Shown here piece after piece: positions 44,201 through 51,922 of a DNA stretch of 64,000 bases. The notes under the pieces were generated by a model. That model ran no database searches, had not been told where the DNA came from, and saw nothing but the letters and a program-made list of their open reading frames with translations. Numbering within the stretch: the first letter of the stretch is position 1; every line of letters begins with the position of its first letter. Origin of the DNA: Aldehydirespirator sp965221605 (lineage in GTDB: Bacteria > Actinomycetota > Acidimicrobiia > Acidimicrobiales > Aldehydirespiratoraceae); contig CBDCSK010000014.1 of assembly GCA_965221605.1 (NCBI GenBank), positions 186,001 to 250,000 on the forward strand. Reading direction: 5' to 3'. The translations under genes were made by a program, and so were the position numbers.

Positions 44201-45083
44201 CAGGCTGATCCTTGTAGTTGAAGACTGCCTGAGTCTTGTAGTTGAAGACGGCCCGAGTTTCATAGTTGAAGACGGCCTCAGTGCGCTTTTCCGGTCTATA
44301 GCTCGTACGCGTCTCATTGCGATAGCTCCAAGTGAGGCAGCCCCCGTTCTGGTAGTCCCATCTTACGCACCGGTCCTTGACTCGAACCGTGTAGGTGTAA
44401 CGGACATACTTCGTAACGACACGAGTGAACGGCGCCACCCGAACACGCTCAGTGAACGGCGCCACCCGAACACGCTCAGTGAACGGCGCCACCCGAACAC
44501 GCTCAGTGAACGGCGCCACCCGAACACGCTCAGTGAACGGCGCCACCCGAACACGCTCAGTGAACGGCGCCACCCGAACACGCTCAGTGAACGGCGCCAC
44601 CCGAACACGCTCAGTGAACGGCGCCACCCGAACACGCTCAGTGAACGGCGCCACCCGCTTTCTTCCCGTCTGAACCTCGTACGTCTGCCGCTCCGAGCGC
44701 TGACATACACCGCCATTAAGCAGACGCCATCCTGGCTGGTCGTCAGGGCACCCTGGCACCGGATCAACCTCTTCGTTCCATTGGATCACGCATTCTTTCG
44801 TCGTGGTGGGCGATGCCAGCCACTCACCGGTTTTCAAGGCTATGTTGGAGCAATCCGGTGCCGCTTCAATCGTCCTCACGCAGAGTCTCAAGTCGGCGTC
44901 AAATTTGTAGTTCTGGCGACAGATAGGTTGAGGGCTCGCTGGCTCCTGTGATCGCTCTTCGGGGGACTGTGCGCCTGCCAAGGAAGGCAGAAGCACGATC
45001 ACGGCAACCAACGCCAAGACAACGCAGCGCCAAGGGACCGTCGACCAACGCCTTCGTTCTCCTTGTGTGGGTTCCATTGTCAT
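41244..45083 (-). CDS. Large secreted fibronectin type III protein with two tandem-repeat blocks
   Basis: A 1279-residue exported protein. A signal peptide (VVLALVAVIVLLPSLAGAQS) is followed by Cys-containing segments. Next come nine units of a 9-residue repeat (VRVAPFTER), a block of 8-residue AVFNY repeats alternating KTQ, KDQ and ETR endings, more Cys-rich sequence, and a Thr-rich linker of some 40 residues. The second half contains about four FN3 domains (for example TASWTQASESGTSYEVEYR, VSWVPSSHNGSSIDGYEIQY) and a C-terminal Calx-beta-like domain (GGTLDFKITLSE). There is no LPXTG or final membrane span. A surface adhesion or matrix role is plausible but unproven. Local GC falls clearly in this gene, hinting at acquisition. 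Confidence 0.85.
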   Translation of the reverse strand: MTMEPTQGERRRWSTVPWRCVVLALVAVIVLLPSLAGAQSPEERSQEPASPQPICRQNYKFDADLRLCVRTIEAAPDCSNIALKTGEWLASPTTTKECVIQWNEEVDPVPGCPDDQPGWRLLNGGVCQRSERQTYEVQTGRKRVAPFTERVRVAPFTERVRVAPFTERVRVAPFTERVRVAPFTERVRVAPFTERVRVAPFTERVRVAPFTERVRVAPFTRVVTKYVRYTYTVRVKDRCVRWDYQNGGCLTWSYRNETRTSYRPEKRTEAVFNYETRAVFNYKTQAVFNYKDQPVFNYETRAVFNYKTQAVFNYKDQPVFNYETRAVFNYKTQAVFNYEPVYETRTRTVVVATQPVVKKCEKGYKRVSNGTKCRKTMTRRVAAQPVCASTDWTLSGWTCIRSSAPTGCPDGFKLGADPHNRLGAHCVTTSPPKTTTTSTTTTTTTTTSTTTTTTTSTTTTTTTTTTTTTTTTTPTTTTTSPPPREVTVDKGIVEGSSYNPNGACVYNSTEEEVNSTESEASVRVTYTLSCTPSGSPHLYCVDGGRQGILANSQSLSDLVVSNYDGWFKEGKSILECGSYFKICMTEHPLINGKDILGEFMGQPISVCTPYWGEIGEAPNVRFGRDNLPAHGRTRSPNLASNCRPVGRGPYSESSQLRKDAFSIGISCEYKVAAGESVFVMRRFHGTASTAGKLSMPIDCEISLSNALFVGCSAGSRNEPVGIYHTIAYAAEDETTTSRPLLEFLNPPGPVTSLDIVRGSSKLTASWTQASESGTSYEVEYRRVGSDRVSTVRTSATNRVIDVVNSEDYLVRVRAIRERVASTWSPYVYVSGSPDAPTELTLSARDKGGMYVSWAIPADNGSSITGYEVHYRQESIPEESWQKKLVSTVGLSLTGLENFKVYMVKVRAINSNGAGDFSKEKRIHLLAPPPQVASVTLTTGDGHIEAAWTALFSFGGHAIADYEVQYKKTSETGWPALGRLISAPPAADPDMTHTVSGLTAGVSYSVRVRAINLLDDKGPWSPVALATAIAKPSAPASISVTEGDTQVRVSWVPSSHNGSSIDGYEIQYRRENTNRNSRNPRTWLEWQTATTDSAAKSILLTDLFNDSAYQVKVRATSNLGSSDWSKTVSATPSAAAGTVTPVATTTTVAMPTTNLAPVGNSATLTVSIAGPLARVRPGGTLDFKITLSEAAQQAVTISAEVSSLGGGGLLVGEDYRVRGWTKSQTSGAFTIASGQSEATFTVDLDKDAWIRSAGLILVRLTGVEGAKEITQKNAQGGFKP
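43633..43791. repeat. Simple-sequence tract encoding the Thr-rich linker
   Basis: Repeats of GTAGTC and GTCGTA codon pairs, occasionally broken by GAGGTA, encode the poly-Thr/Ser linker on the minus strand. Such tracts slip easily and can change the linker length. Confidence 0.85.
44072..44290. repeat. 24-bp / 72-bp higher-order coding repeat
   Basis: A 24-bp unit starting GTTGAAGAC recurs about nine times; three successive variants make a 72-bp super-unit that itself repeats nearly three times. It encodes the AVFNY-type octapeptides on the minus strand. The near-identity of the super-units points to recent expansion. Confidence 0.9.
44425..44657. repeat. 27-bp tandem repeat, eight full copies plus a partial ninth
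   Basis: The unit begins GTGAACGGCGCCACCC and ends AACACGCTCA, with an exact 27-bp period from 44425 to 44640 and a truncated copy from 44641. All full copies look identical. On the minus strand they encode VRVAPFTER. Confidence 0.95.
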
Positions 45084-45135
45084 TTCAACTACCTCGACTC
45101 CCCTTGGACGTACCTATGATTTACGAACGGAGGAT

Positions 45136-45180
45136 TGCCCGCCCCGGCAGGGGGTGTGACACCCTCTGCCGGGGCGGGCA
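45136..45180. terminator. Strong 20-bp hairpin terminator
   Basis: A 15-bp perfect GC-rich stem (TGCCCGCCCCGGCAG and its complement), extended by five more pairs (one wobble) around a 5-base loop, lies 28 bp after the proX stop and 52 bp before the FN3 gene start on the same strand. On the plus strand it is followed by TTTT. It should end the ABC transporter transcript and insulate the FN3 gene. Confidence 0.85.
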
Positions 45181-45208
45181 AATCCTAGTTTTAAAGAAAA
45201 AACGACTA

Positions 45209-46465
45209 TCAGCCAGCGGCGGCCCTCGCGGCGGCGAGCCACCCGTCGACCAGGTCGCGATTGTCCGCGATCCAGTCGGTCGCTAGCTGCGCTATCTCGG
45301 CCTCAGTATCCTTGCCGTTCTTCTGCTCGATTATGGCCGCAGTCACGTCGATCGGTGACAGTACCACTTCCTCCCACAAGGCTCGGGCGGCAGGGTTCTC
45401 GTCCAGAATCGCTGTGCTGGCGGTTACGAGGATGTCAGCCGGCACCCAGCCAACCTGGCACGTTCCCGCGTCCACGGCCGCCGGGCAATGCTCCGGTCCG
45501 ACTGGGATCTGGCCGGGTCGCTGATCATGGCCCTCACCGCCTTCGAGACCCGTAGGGTTCGAATCGTCGATGACATCCTCCACGGCGAGCCAATAGACGT
45601 TGTCACCCGGACGGAACTGAGTCACATAGCCGCTCGGTGCCCATGTATAGAGCACCATAGGCTCACCTGCATCCGCCTTGGACTCAGCTTCAGCAACCAT
45701 GGCGTCATATCCTGCCTTGATCTGCTCAATGTTCTCCCAGCCTGAGAAGGAGATCTGACTGTCGATGATATTGTCGCAGGTCCAGCTATCCGGACAACCG
45801 TAGATGTCGGCCTTGCCGTTGCCGTCGATGTCGAACAGGGCGGTGATCTCTGGATCGTCGTTGAGTTGATCAAGGTGAGTAATGCCAAACTCATCGGCCA
45901 CCGACTTGGTGATCACAAAGCCTTGAGGACCGCCTTGAATCATTTGCTCGCCCACGATCTCAAGGTGGTCACCCACCAGTGAGCCGTCGGGCAGTTCAGC
46001 TGCGAGCCACGAGTGATGGCCCGGATACCAGCTGTTGGCCCACATGTCAAAATCACCCTGAGCCATTCCCAGATATGCAAGCGCTGGACCCAGCTCTAAC
46101 TCTGAAGGCTCAGTCACAGTGTACCCGAGTTCCTCAAGCAGTTGCTTATGGACCTGAGCTTGGAAATACCCTGTGTCCCAGTTGGCCCGGCCCATTCTGA
46201 TCGTCGTGCCCTCGCCGGGCATCATCGGCTCCTCTTCGGCCATCGGCTCCTCTTCGGCCATCGGCTCCTCTTCGGCCATCGGCTCCTCTTCGGCCATCGG
46301 CTCCTCTTCGGCCATCGGCTCCTCTTCGGCCATCGGCTCCTCTTCGGCGGGAGCCTGCGTCGTAGGGGTCGCTGTAGTGGTGTCGGAATCGTCACCACAG
46401 GCCGCGACGAGTAGAGCGATGATCGCCAGTAGTGCTAGCAGCAGGTTCGGTTGCTTCTTCTCCAT
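45209..46465 (-). CDS. proX: Glycine betaine/proline-type ABC substrate-binding lipoprotein
   Basis: A 418-residue OpuAC/ProX-family lipoprotein. The lipid cysteine is Cys23 (LLVAACGD). An acidic spacer of seven hexapeptide units (EEEPMA, last EEEPMM) separates it from the binding domain. That domain has MGRANWDTGYFQAQV, WANSWYPGHHSWL and VLYTWAPSGY; the aromatic residues are those expected to cage a quaternary ammonium or sulfonium group. ATG 46465 is supported by AGGAGGG eleven bases upstream. The matching permease and ATPase genes lie upstream on the same strand, beyond an insertion-sequence remnant. Betaine, proline-betaine, choline or DMSP are possible ligands. Confidence 0.88.
   Translation of the reverse strand: MEKKQPNLLLALLAIIALLVAACGDDSDTTTATPTTQAPAEEEPMAEEEPMAEEEPMAEEEPMAEEEPMAEEEPMAEEEPMMPGEGTTIRMGRANWDTGYFQAQVHKQLLEELGYTVTEPSELELGPALAYLGMAQGDFDMWANSWYPGHHSWLAAELPDGSLVGDHLEIVGEQMIQGGPQGFVITKSVADEFGITHLDQLNDDPEITALFDIDGNGKADIYGCPDSWTCDNIIDSQISFSGWENIEQIKAGYDAMVAEAESKADAGEPMVLYTWAPSGYVTQFRPGDNVYWLAVEDVIDDSNPTGLEGGEGHDQRPGQIPVGPEHCPAAVDAGTCQVGWVPADILVTASTAILDENPAARALWEEVVLSPIDVTAAIIEQKNGKDTEAEIAQLATDWIADNRDLVDGWLAAARAAAG
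46224..46350. repeat. 18-bp tandem repeat in proX
   Basis: Seven copies of an 18-bp unit (ATCGGCTCCTCTTCGGCC) encode the EEEPMA spacer on the minus strand. Copies are virtually identical, so copy number could vary between strains. Confidence 0.92.
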
Positions 46466-46684
46466 GAGTTGGATTTCCCTCCTGGGTTGGTTTGTTGGTT
46501 TCCGGCACGCCGCGAGCAAGCGCTCCCGAAGCGCGAATCGCAGGTTACACGAGAGGCGCGACGTTGCCCACCGAAACTGGCCCTCCGCGTATGAGATGGG
46601 AGTAGGAGTGTCGGGCATCCGCAGCTGAGCGCGGGGGATCCCCCAGAATCGGCGCCGTCAGGACAGCCGACGATCAGCTCGCAC

Positions 46685-47924
46685 ATGCGCGCAGGGGTCG
46701 GGACTGGGCGACGTGGAGGTGCTCGGCGTCGACGACGAGGAGGGCGAGACGCTGCGGGTGCACTCCAACGCGGCCACGACCCGCTCCAGTTTGTGGGTGC
46801 GGTGGCCGCTGAGGGCGCGCCCGCGGTGGGTGCGGTGGCCGCGGCAGCGGCGGTGTGGCAGCGCCTGGGGCTGGACGGGTGGTTCGCGCAGCTCGGCGCG
46901 CGGCGGGGGTCCGACCGGAGTTTGTCGGGTGATGCTCGTGGCATCCGGTCAACAACGCGGTGCAGCGCTGGGGCGACACGCTGCTGGCCGCGGACATCGC
47001 CCGGATCTCACAGGTCGAGGCGTTGGGCCTCGACGAGCACCTGATGTGGCACCGGGGCCGGTTCCGCGCGAAGGCCTGGGCGACTGGCATCGTCGACGTC
47101 GGGCGGGGGCAGCTCTTTGACATAGTCCCAGGCCGCACCGCAGATGCGCCCACGCGGTGGCTGCTGAGACGGCCCCGCGGCTGGCTTGGAGGGATCCGCT
47201 GGGCGGTGCTTGACCTCTCGGGCCCCTACCGCTCAGCGTTCAACGAGGCTCTGCCGCACGCCAAGCAGGTCGCGGACCCGTTCCACGTCGTGCGGCTCGC
47301 CAACGACGCACTCGACGAGGTCCGCCGCAGAGTCCAGAACCAGACCCTCGGGCACCGCGGCCGCAAGCACGACCCCCTGTATCGGGCCCGCAAGCTGCTG
47401 GTGTCCGCGTCCGAGCGCGTCACCGACTCGGGCCGCGCCCGGCTGCGGGGCCTGCTCGACGCCGGCGACCCCTACGGCGAGGTCCGCGACGCCTGGCACG
47501 CCAAAGAGACCCTCCGCAGCATCTACGACATCGACGACGCCAAGCTGGGCGCAGCGACCGTCGAACAGCTCGCCTCCTAGGAGACTGCTGAGTAATGCCG
47601 ATTTGGCGCGACACGCAAGCCTCTGACCTAGGGTTTTGTGATCGCGAAATCGGGAATTGGGTACTTGCTCAGCAGTCTCCTAGGACCCCGGCCTGCCCGA
47701 GGAGGTCAACCGGCTCGGACGCACAGTCGCGAATTGGCGCACCCAGATCTCCAGCTGGCACGCCGCCCGGGTCACCAACGCCGCCACCGAAGCCGCCAAC
47801 AACCTCGCCAAACGCGTCAAACGAGCCGCGTTCGGGTACTGACTTCGCCAACTACAGAATCCGCGCCCTGCTGTATGCCGGCAAACCCAACTGGGCACTG
47901 CTCGACACCCTCACTCCCATCTAA
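46685..47924 (+). mobile_element. Decayed ISL3-family insertion sequence
   Basis: The core frame 46960-47580 encodes an ISL3-type transposase segment (GLDEHLMWHRGRFRAKAW; VLDLSGPYRSAFNEALPHAK; DPFHVVRLANDALDEVRRR). It continues after a 107-bp interruption as WHAARVTNAATEAANNLAKR and, in another frame, FANYRIRALLYAGKPNWALL. A short ISL3-like N-terminus (VEVLGVDDEEGETLRVHSN) lies near 46713. Between them, about 46800-46935 reads as a fragment resembling a different transposase (AAAVWQRLGLDGWFAQL), perhaps IS1634-like. Several frameshifts make the element inactive. It sits between proW and proX and ends next to the proW stop. Confidence 0.85.
47575..47685. mobile_element. MITE-like element inside the ISL3 transposase
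   Basis: A non-coding insert bounded by perfect 18-bp inverted ends (TCCTAGGAGACTGCTGAG and complement). The ends include CTAG on both sides, which may be the 4-bp target duplication; the element proper would then be GAGACTGCTGAG...CTCAGCAGTCTC, about 103 bp at 47581-47679 plus junction bases. It separates two parts of one transposase gene, proving insertion into the older element. No transposase of its own is present. Confidence 0.85.
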
Positions 47925-50047
47925 AGCGCGGAGAGCCCCGAGACTTGCTCCGGTGGTGATGCCTCGTCGTCGTACACCTTGGAACGTCGAAACTCTCTAA
48001 GCACGGGGGCCGCGGTAACCATCAGCGCGACGCCACCGACTACGGCAAGGAACGAACCAACGCCGCTTAGGTAGTTGTCGTCGGCAGAACGAACGTGGGT
48101 GAGAATCCAACCCAATCCCACGCAGGCGATCCCGGCACCCACCCCTGCGGTGATGGCACTCCATCGCCACTTTCGATGCTCGTGACTGCCAAAGACGCCC
48201 GCTGCAGGCAAGGTGACGGCCAAGCCAACCACGCCAGCCAGGAGCGTCCAAATTCCCAAACCGGTACCTTCGTCGCTCACGCCGTCGAGGACGATGAGTT
48301 CCCTGACGGCAGTCGAGGCTAGCTCCGTCTGTATCTCCATCGACTTCACGGCGGCGAGCGCCAAGTCGCCTTCAGCCTCCGCCACCTTGGCCTCTGCGGT
48401 CAGGGCATCGATCCTCGCTTGCTGTTCTGGCGTAACGATCACGGAAGCACGAGCGTCGAAACTCCAGCCCGAAATAGCACCGACACCCAAGGTCACCACA
48501 ACGACCAGCGAGCCCATCACACGACCCCAGCCGATGCGAGCGCGAAGCGGATGAGCGGACGAGTGCGGTGCCAGCCGGATCCACCTCAGCGACCCTACCG
48601 ACGCCACTAACCCTCCAATCAACGCCACGTAAACCCCGACGCCCGTACTCTGTCCGACCGTCAGATCGGAGGGTGCGGCCAGAAGGTAGGCGACCATCAT
48701 CACGCTAAGGGCCAGCGAGGCGATCACCGCGCCGTCAGCTGCCCACCATCGGGGTCCCCGGCCTGGGGCGACCAGCGTAGTAACCGCCGCGGCCACCACA
48801 AACAGGCTTAGGGCGAGCACCAAATAACCGAACCAAGAGCCGCCCGCTGCCGAGAGGCCGTTGAAGGACTCGCCGGCCATAGCTTCGTCGGTGCGGCGAC
48901 CGTAGGCGCTCATGAAGCCCGCACCGTTGCTCCAGGTTAGAAACACCGACACTACTGAGAGGACGCCGCCAGCTACTGCTGTCAGGATAGAGGTGCGCTC
49001 CACGGGCACTACTTCCGCGAACCTGCCCGAGGCCGCGTCCGGTGCCGCAGTCCCCTCGGTACTATCCGGCACCTCGGCGGGCAACAGCGCCTCAGGATCC
49101 CGGCGATGGGCCCAAGCCAGTCGAATGCGGCGCAGCAGGCTCGCCTGGGGAGCTCCCTCGCGCTGTGTGATGCGGTCGAGCACGACAGCCACAAGAAAAA
49201 AGGCGAGGCCGCTCGCTGCACCGTCATACACGCTCTGCCGGTTGATCGCGTTCAGCAACTTCGCTCCCAATCCGCCTGCCCCCATGATCGCAGCGATGCC
49301 CAGCATGGAGATTGCCAATAGCAGTGTCTGATTAATGCCTGTCATGATGGCAGGACGAGCCAAGGGAATCTGCACATCGGTAAGTACTCGCCACTCTGGG
49401 GCACCGTAAGCCCGACTGGCCTCCACCACATCGGCAGGCACCTGCCGAACCCCCAGATTGGTGAGGCGGACCAGAGGCGGCAAAGCGAACACCATCGTAA
49501 CCATCGTGGCTGACACTTCGCCGAGGCCAAAGAAATAGACGAACGGCAGCATGTAGACGAACGAATGAACTACTTGCATAGCATCGAGAACCGGCCGCAC
49601 CGCATGCCATAGGCGGTCCATCCGGCCACACGCAATCCCGAGAGGAATACCGATCACTACACACAACATCACGGCCACGCCCACGAAACCGATGGTCCGG
49701 GCCGTCTCGTACCAGTAGTTGTTGCCGAGCAGGCCGCACACTCCCAGGCTGACCGCAGAAAAGGCACCGACCTTGAGGTTCTGAGCCAGAGTGCCGATCA
49801 CAAGGAATGCAAGAACGACCCAAACCCAGGAAACGGGCTCGAGGATGTCCTCTACGAGCAAGCTGATGAGCGCGTCGAAAGGCCACTTGATGATAGAGAG
49901 CATCCAATCGAGGTTGACGTCGACCCAGTCCACTGCCTGGTCGATCCAACGACCGAACGGAATCTCGAACTGGTCGAGAACCTGGTTGTCCGTGATCCCC
50001 GGATCCGGCAATTCTTCACCACCGCCTTGAAGAGCGAGCACCCTCAC
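47921..50047 (-). CDS. proW: Glycine betaine/proline-type ABC permease with large C-terminal membrane extension
   Basis: A 708-residue permease, more than twice the usual ProW length. Residues about 1-310 are a normal ProW domain, with the ATPase-contact loop VPADVVEASRAYGAPEWRVL and GINQTLLLAISMLGIAAIMG. After a linker, about 345-700 add roughly eight membrane spans and an extracytoplasmic alpha-helical stretch (VTPEQQARIDALTAEAKVAEAEGD) that I do not recognise. Start ATG 50047 overlaps the proV stop (ATGA). The gene's end touches the ISL3 remnant. The extension might sense osmotic or membrane state; that is speculation. Confidence 0.88.
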   Translation of the reverse strand: MRVLALQGGGEELPDPGITDNQVLDQFEIPFGRWIDQAVDWVDVNLDWMLSIIKWPFDALISLLVEDILEPVSWVWVVLAFLVIGTLAQNLKVGAFSAVSLGVCGLLGNNYWYETARTIGFVGVAVMLCVVIGIPLGIACGRMDRLWHAVRPVLDAMQVVHSFVYMLPFVYFFGLGEVSATMVTMVFALPPLVRLTNLGVRQVPADVVEASRAYGAPEWRVLTDVQIPLARPAIMTGINQTLLLAISMLGIAAIMGAGGLGAKLLNAINRQSVYDGAASGLAFFLVAVVLDRITQREGAPQASLLRRIRLAWAHRRDPEALLPAEVPDSTEGTAAPDAASGRFAEVVPVERTSILTAVAGGVLSVVSVFLTWSNGAGFMSAYGRRTDEAMAGESFNGLSAAGGSWFGYLVLALSLFVVAAAVTTLVAPGRGPRWWAADGAVIASLALSVMMVAYLLAAPSDLTVGQSTGVGVYVALIGGLVASVGSLRWIRLAPHSSAHPLRARIGWGRVMGSLVVVVTLGVGAISGWSFDARASVIVTPEQQARIDALTAEAKVAEAEGDLALAAVKSMEIQTELASTAVRELIVLDGVSDEGTGLGIWTLLAGVVGLAVTLPAAGVFGSHEHRKWRWSAITAGVGAGIACVGLGWILTHVRSADDNYLSGVGSFLAVVGGVALMVTAAPVLREFRRSKVYDDEASPPEQVSGLSAL

Positions 50048-51267
50048 ATGAACACCTCCCGCTCGAAGCCATCTATCAGGTTCTCCACTCGGCCCATCTC
50101 CTCCATGATGTGGCGTGGGTCAAGGTTCCCGACGAGGGCACCGGAGTCATCGCAGACCGCGATGGGGAGACCCCGTCCGGCTGCTGCATAGACCGTGTTG
50201 AGGCAGTCCTCGGGCCCGCAGCGATCGAAGTCGGTCCGCAGGGCCTGGCCGAGGTCGGTGGTGCCCATGTTGGCGGCCCGGATACCGTCGTCGGCAGTGA
50301 GAATGTGCGTTGGCTCCCCGGCGGCATCCAGCACGAAGGCGCCCAACCGCTCACCGACGGTTCGCAGGGCCTCAGCGAGCGTAACGCCGGCCGCGATCGG
50401 GCTCGGCTGCTGCATGACTTCGTGCACCTGGATGACCCGGCCCTGATCGACGTCCTGGACGAACTCGGCCACGTAGCCGGTGGCGGGCTGGGTGAGGATC
50501 TCCTCCGGTGTGCCGATCTGCACCACCGCGCCGTCCTTCATGATGCACACCCGGTCGCCGATGCGCAGCGCCTCGTTCAGGTCGTGGGTGATGAACAGGA
50601 TCGTCTTGTGGAGCTCGCCCTGGATCTCCATCATCTCGTCCTGCATCTGGCGGCGGATCAGGGGGTCGAGGGCACTGAAGGCCTCATCCATCAGCAGGAT
50701 GTCGGGATCGGAGGCGAGGCCTCGGGCCAGACCGACCCGCTGCTGCATGCCGCCGGACAACTCCGAGGGATAGCTCTGGGAGTACGCGCCCAGCCCGACC
50801 AGCGACAACGCGTTCATCGCCGCGTCCTCGCGGGCCTTCTTCTCTACTCCCTGCACCTTGAGGCCGTAGCTCACGTTGTCGATCACTCTGCGATGCGGGA
50901 ACAGCGCGAAGTGCTGGAACACCATGCCCATGTACTCGCGCCGGAATGCCTGCAGGTCCGAGCCCTCCAGCGCCTGCACATCGGCGCCATCCACGGTCAC
51001 CGAGCCGTAGGTGATGTAATGGAGCTTGTTGACGGTACGCAGCGCAGTCGACTTGCCCGACCCCGACAAGCCCATCACCACGAAGATCTCGCCCTTGTTG
51101 ACCCTGAACGACACGTCGTCGAGGCCGACCACATGCCCCGTCACGGCCTGGACCCGGTTCTTTCCCATGCCTGAGCGGACCAGGTCGAACGCCCTTCCCC
51201 GCGGCTGGGGCCCGAAGATCTTGTAGACCTCGTCGAGGACGATGATCTCTTCGCCCATCTCTACCAT
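50044..51267 (-). CDS. proV: Glycine betaine/proline-type ABC ATPase with CBS region
   Basis: A 407-residue ATPase. Walker A is GLSGSGKST, the signature LSGGMQQRVGLARGLA, Walker B DILLMDEAFSALDP and the switch His is in FITHDLNEA. The C-terminal portion (about 280-400) is a CBS-like module (GAFVLDAAGEPTHILTADD; GLPIAVCDDSGALVGN) of the kind that gates OpuA/ProU by ionic strength. Start ATG 51267 follows AGGAG at proper spacing. First gene of the proV-proW-[IS]-proX operon. Confidence 0.94.
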   Translation of the reverse strand: MVEMGEEIIVLDEVYKIFGPQPRGRAFDLVRSGMGKNRVQAVTGHVVGLDDVSFRVNKGEIFVVMGLSGSGKSTALRTVNKLHYITYGSVTVDGADVQALEGSDLQAFRREYMGMVFQHFALFPHRRVIDNVSYGLKVQGVEKKAREDAAMNALSLVGLGAYSQSYPSELSGGMQQRVGLARGLASDPDILLMDEAFSALDPLIRRQMQDEMMEIQGELHKTILFITHDLNEALRIGDRVCIMKDGAVVQIGTPEEILTQPATGYVAEFVQDVDQGRVIQVHEVMQQPSPIAAGVTLAEALRTVGERLGAFVLDAAGEPTHILTADDGIRAANMGTTDLGQALRTDFDRCGPEDCLNTVYAAAGRGLPIAVCDDSGALVGNLDPRHIMEEMGRVENLIDGFEREVFM

Positions 51268-51373
51268 GCAGGACTCCTCCCGAAGCCAACAACTCGATAC
51301 CGTAGTACGTGCGAACGAGGCGGGGAGTCAAGTGCCCCGCGGCGACCAATCGATTGAAGTTCGTGGACCACCG

Positions 51374-51922
51374 ATGCCCGACAGTGTGACAATAGCCCCC
51401 CAGCACCAGCCCTTGGACGACGAGACCGCGGCTGCTCTGACGCTGTTCAACACCTATCTGGTCGCTGACCGGGAGCAGCAGGCCCACAAGCGGGCCCTCA
51501 AGAAGGCCGAGAAGGCCAAGGACGACGCGGCCGCGGCCGTGCGCAAGTTGAACGACCGCAAGGCGTCCGCGGCTGAGACGGCCGAGGCGGAGGCCGCCTA
51601 CCGGCAGGCCGTCGAGGCGCTGCGCCGCCTTCGCGACGGTGACCAGGCATCGCCGCCGGACGCCAGTGATGAGGCCGAGAACGTCGAGACGGAGGCCGTC
51701 GCCAACCAGGGGGAACCCGCAGCCGAGCAGGAAGCCGCAGAACCTGACGCCAAAGCTGAGACACCCACCGAAGCCGAGGAACCCGCAGCCGACACAGAAC
51801 CAACCGGCGAAACCCAAGCCGAGGACCCAGGTGGCGAGGATCAACCCGAGTCAGTGGGGGTGCAGACCTCCGTCGGCGACGATGACCTGGCCGGTGATGA
51901 ACCGGCCGGCGTCGCTGGCTAG
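51374..51922 (+). CDS. Acidic coiled-coil protein of unknown function
   Basis: A 182-residue protein. Residues about 15-95 form a charged Ala/Lys/Glu-rich helix (KRALKKAEKAKDDAAAAVRK). The rest is a Glu/Pro/Ala-rich disordered tail. It resembles actinobacterial small coiled-coil proteins but I cannot name a family. It is divergent from proV; the start at 51374 is chosen because earlier codons overlap proV's leader. The last 72 bp overlap the convergent SDR gene. Confidence 0.55.
   Translation: MPDSVTIAPQHQPLDDETAAALTLFNTYLVADREQQAHKRALKKAEKAKDDAAAAVRKLNDRKASAAETAEAEAAYRQAVEALRRLRDGDQASPPDASDEAENVETEAVANQGEPAAEQEAAEPDAKAETPTEAEEPAADTEPTGETQAEDPGGEDQPESVGVQTSVGDDDLAGDEPAGVAG

Noticed and set aside
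44425..44657. Regular 27-bp repeats considered as a CRISPR array
   Set aside because: The units are contiguous with no unique spacers, lie inside a long coding frame, and no cas genes are present.
44425..44673. Plus-strand open frame of repeating NGATRTRSV units
   Set aside because: It is the antisense of the repeat block in the FN3 protein gene, which has a signal peptide and recognisable domains.
45550..45575. GGTTCGAATC-like sequence suggesting a tRNA T-loop
   Set aside because: It lies within proX coding sequence and no acceptor stem or D-arm pairs around it.
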